Positions 44,735 through 44,786 of a DNA stretch of 44,786 nt are shown one piece after another. Location: assembly GCA_016935435.1 (NCBI GenBank), contig JAFGQZ010000075.1, positions 1-44,786 on the forward strand, written 5' to 3'. Positions within the stretch are counted from its first letter, which is position 1. Each line of letters opens with the position of its first letter. This stretch comes from Bacteroidales bacterium. GTDB lineage: Bacteria; Bacteroidota; Bacteroidia; Bacteroidales; UBA10428. The position numbers and the translations under genes are program-made. The notes beneath the pieces were generated by a model. It saw only the letters and a list, made by a program, of their open reading frames with translations, was not told the origin of the DNA and did not search any database.

Positions 44735-44786
44735 TTTTTTTATATATTTATATTAGAAAAGAAAAAATATTTTTCAGATAAATTCC

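Noticed and set aside
1..44786. CRISPR array, prophage, insertion sequence or defence island
   Set aside because: I saw no regularly spaced repeats, no transposase, integrase or phage genes, and no restriction or abortive-infection genes anywhere in the window.

Overview
The window looks like ordinary chromosome from a member of the Bacteroidota. Signs of this are a PorP/SprF-type type IX secretion (T9SS) protein, a DUF4270 lipoprotein, a 7TMR-DISM receptor, an HU-CCDC81/SPOR cell-division-type protein, a LytTR two-component pair, and promoters matching the Bacteroidota pattern TTTG-N19/20-TAnnTTTG. Genus cannot be read from the sequence. DnaG lacks zinc ligands, unlike Bacteroides DnaG as I remember it, which hints at a lineage outside Bacteroides proper. 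I see no prophage, insertion sequence, CRISPR array or rRNA operon, and no gap between genes longer than 300 bases.

Layout. 1-9.3 kb: tail of an unidentified gene, a 7TMR-DISM/GAF receptor and dnaG (minus), then a sirtuin, an outer-membrane barrel and ispD (plus), a broken ERCC4 nuclease gene and a second barrel (minus), and a deaminase plus metallo-beta-lactamase-fold pair (plus). 9.4-12.1 kb (minus): marR, then kamA-ablB, the two enzymes that make the osmolyte N-epsilon-acetyl-beta-lysine. 12.3-16.3 kb: guaB (plus), then a LiaF-like / LytS-type kinase / LytTR regulator operon (minus). 16.5-21.4 kb (plus): M48 lipoprotein protease, MORN-TonB_C protein, a CDF transporter and an Ig-like lipoprotein, with tRNA-Val on the minus strand. 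21.6-26.7 kb (minus): gpmI, a barrel protein, a hybrid histidine kinase whose phospho-acceptor His is Arg, and an HU-CCDC81/SPOR protein. 26.8-30.7 kb (plus): nucleotide-sugar genes (WbpE-like, WbpD-like, galE, rfbB). 30.8-34.8 kb (minus): half-length glycogen-synthase-like gene, DUF4270 lipoprotein, glmS. 35-37.6 kb (plus): panC, panD, radA. 37.6-40 kb (minus): class A penicillin-binding protein. 40.2-44.7 kb (plus): topA, an arginase-fold protein with a degraded metal site, and porP.

Most genes are housekeeping or envelope genes of this phylum. The points that deserve most attention are the marR/kamA-ablB locus with a near-perfect promoter flanked by an 8-bp inverted repeat, the arginase-fold protein placed directly before porP, the His-to-Arg change in an otherwise complete hybrid kinase, the ERCC4 gene caught after an internal deletion, and the repeated loss of zinc modules (DnaG, sirtuin, TopA). 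I found no clearly new multi-gene system. The T9SS-linked arginase-fold protein and the osmolyte locus are the best candidates for new biology.
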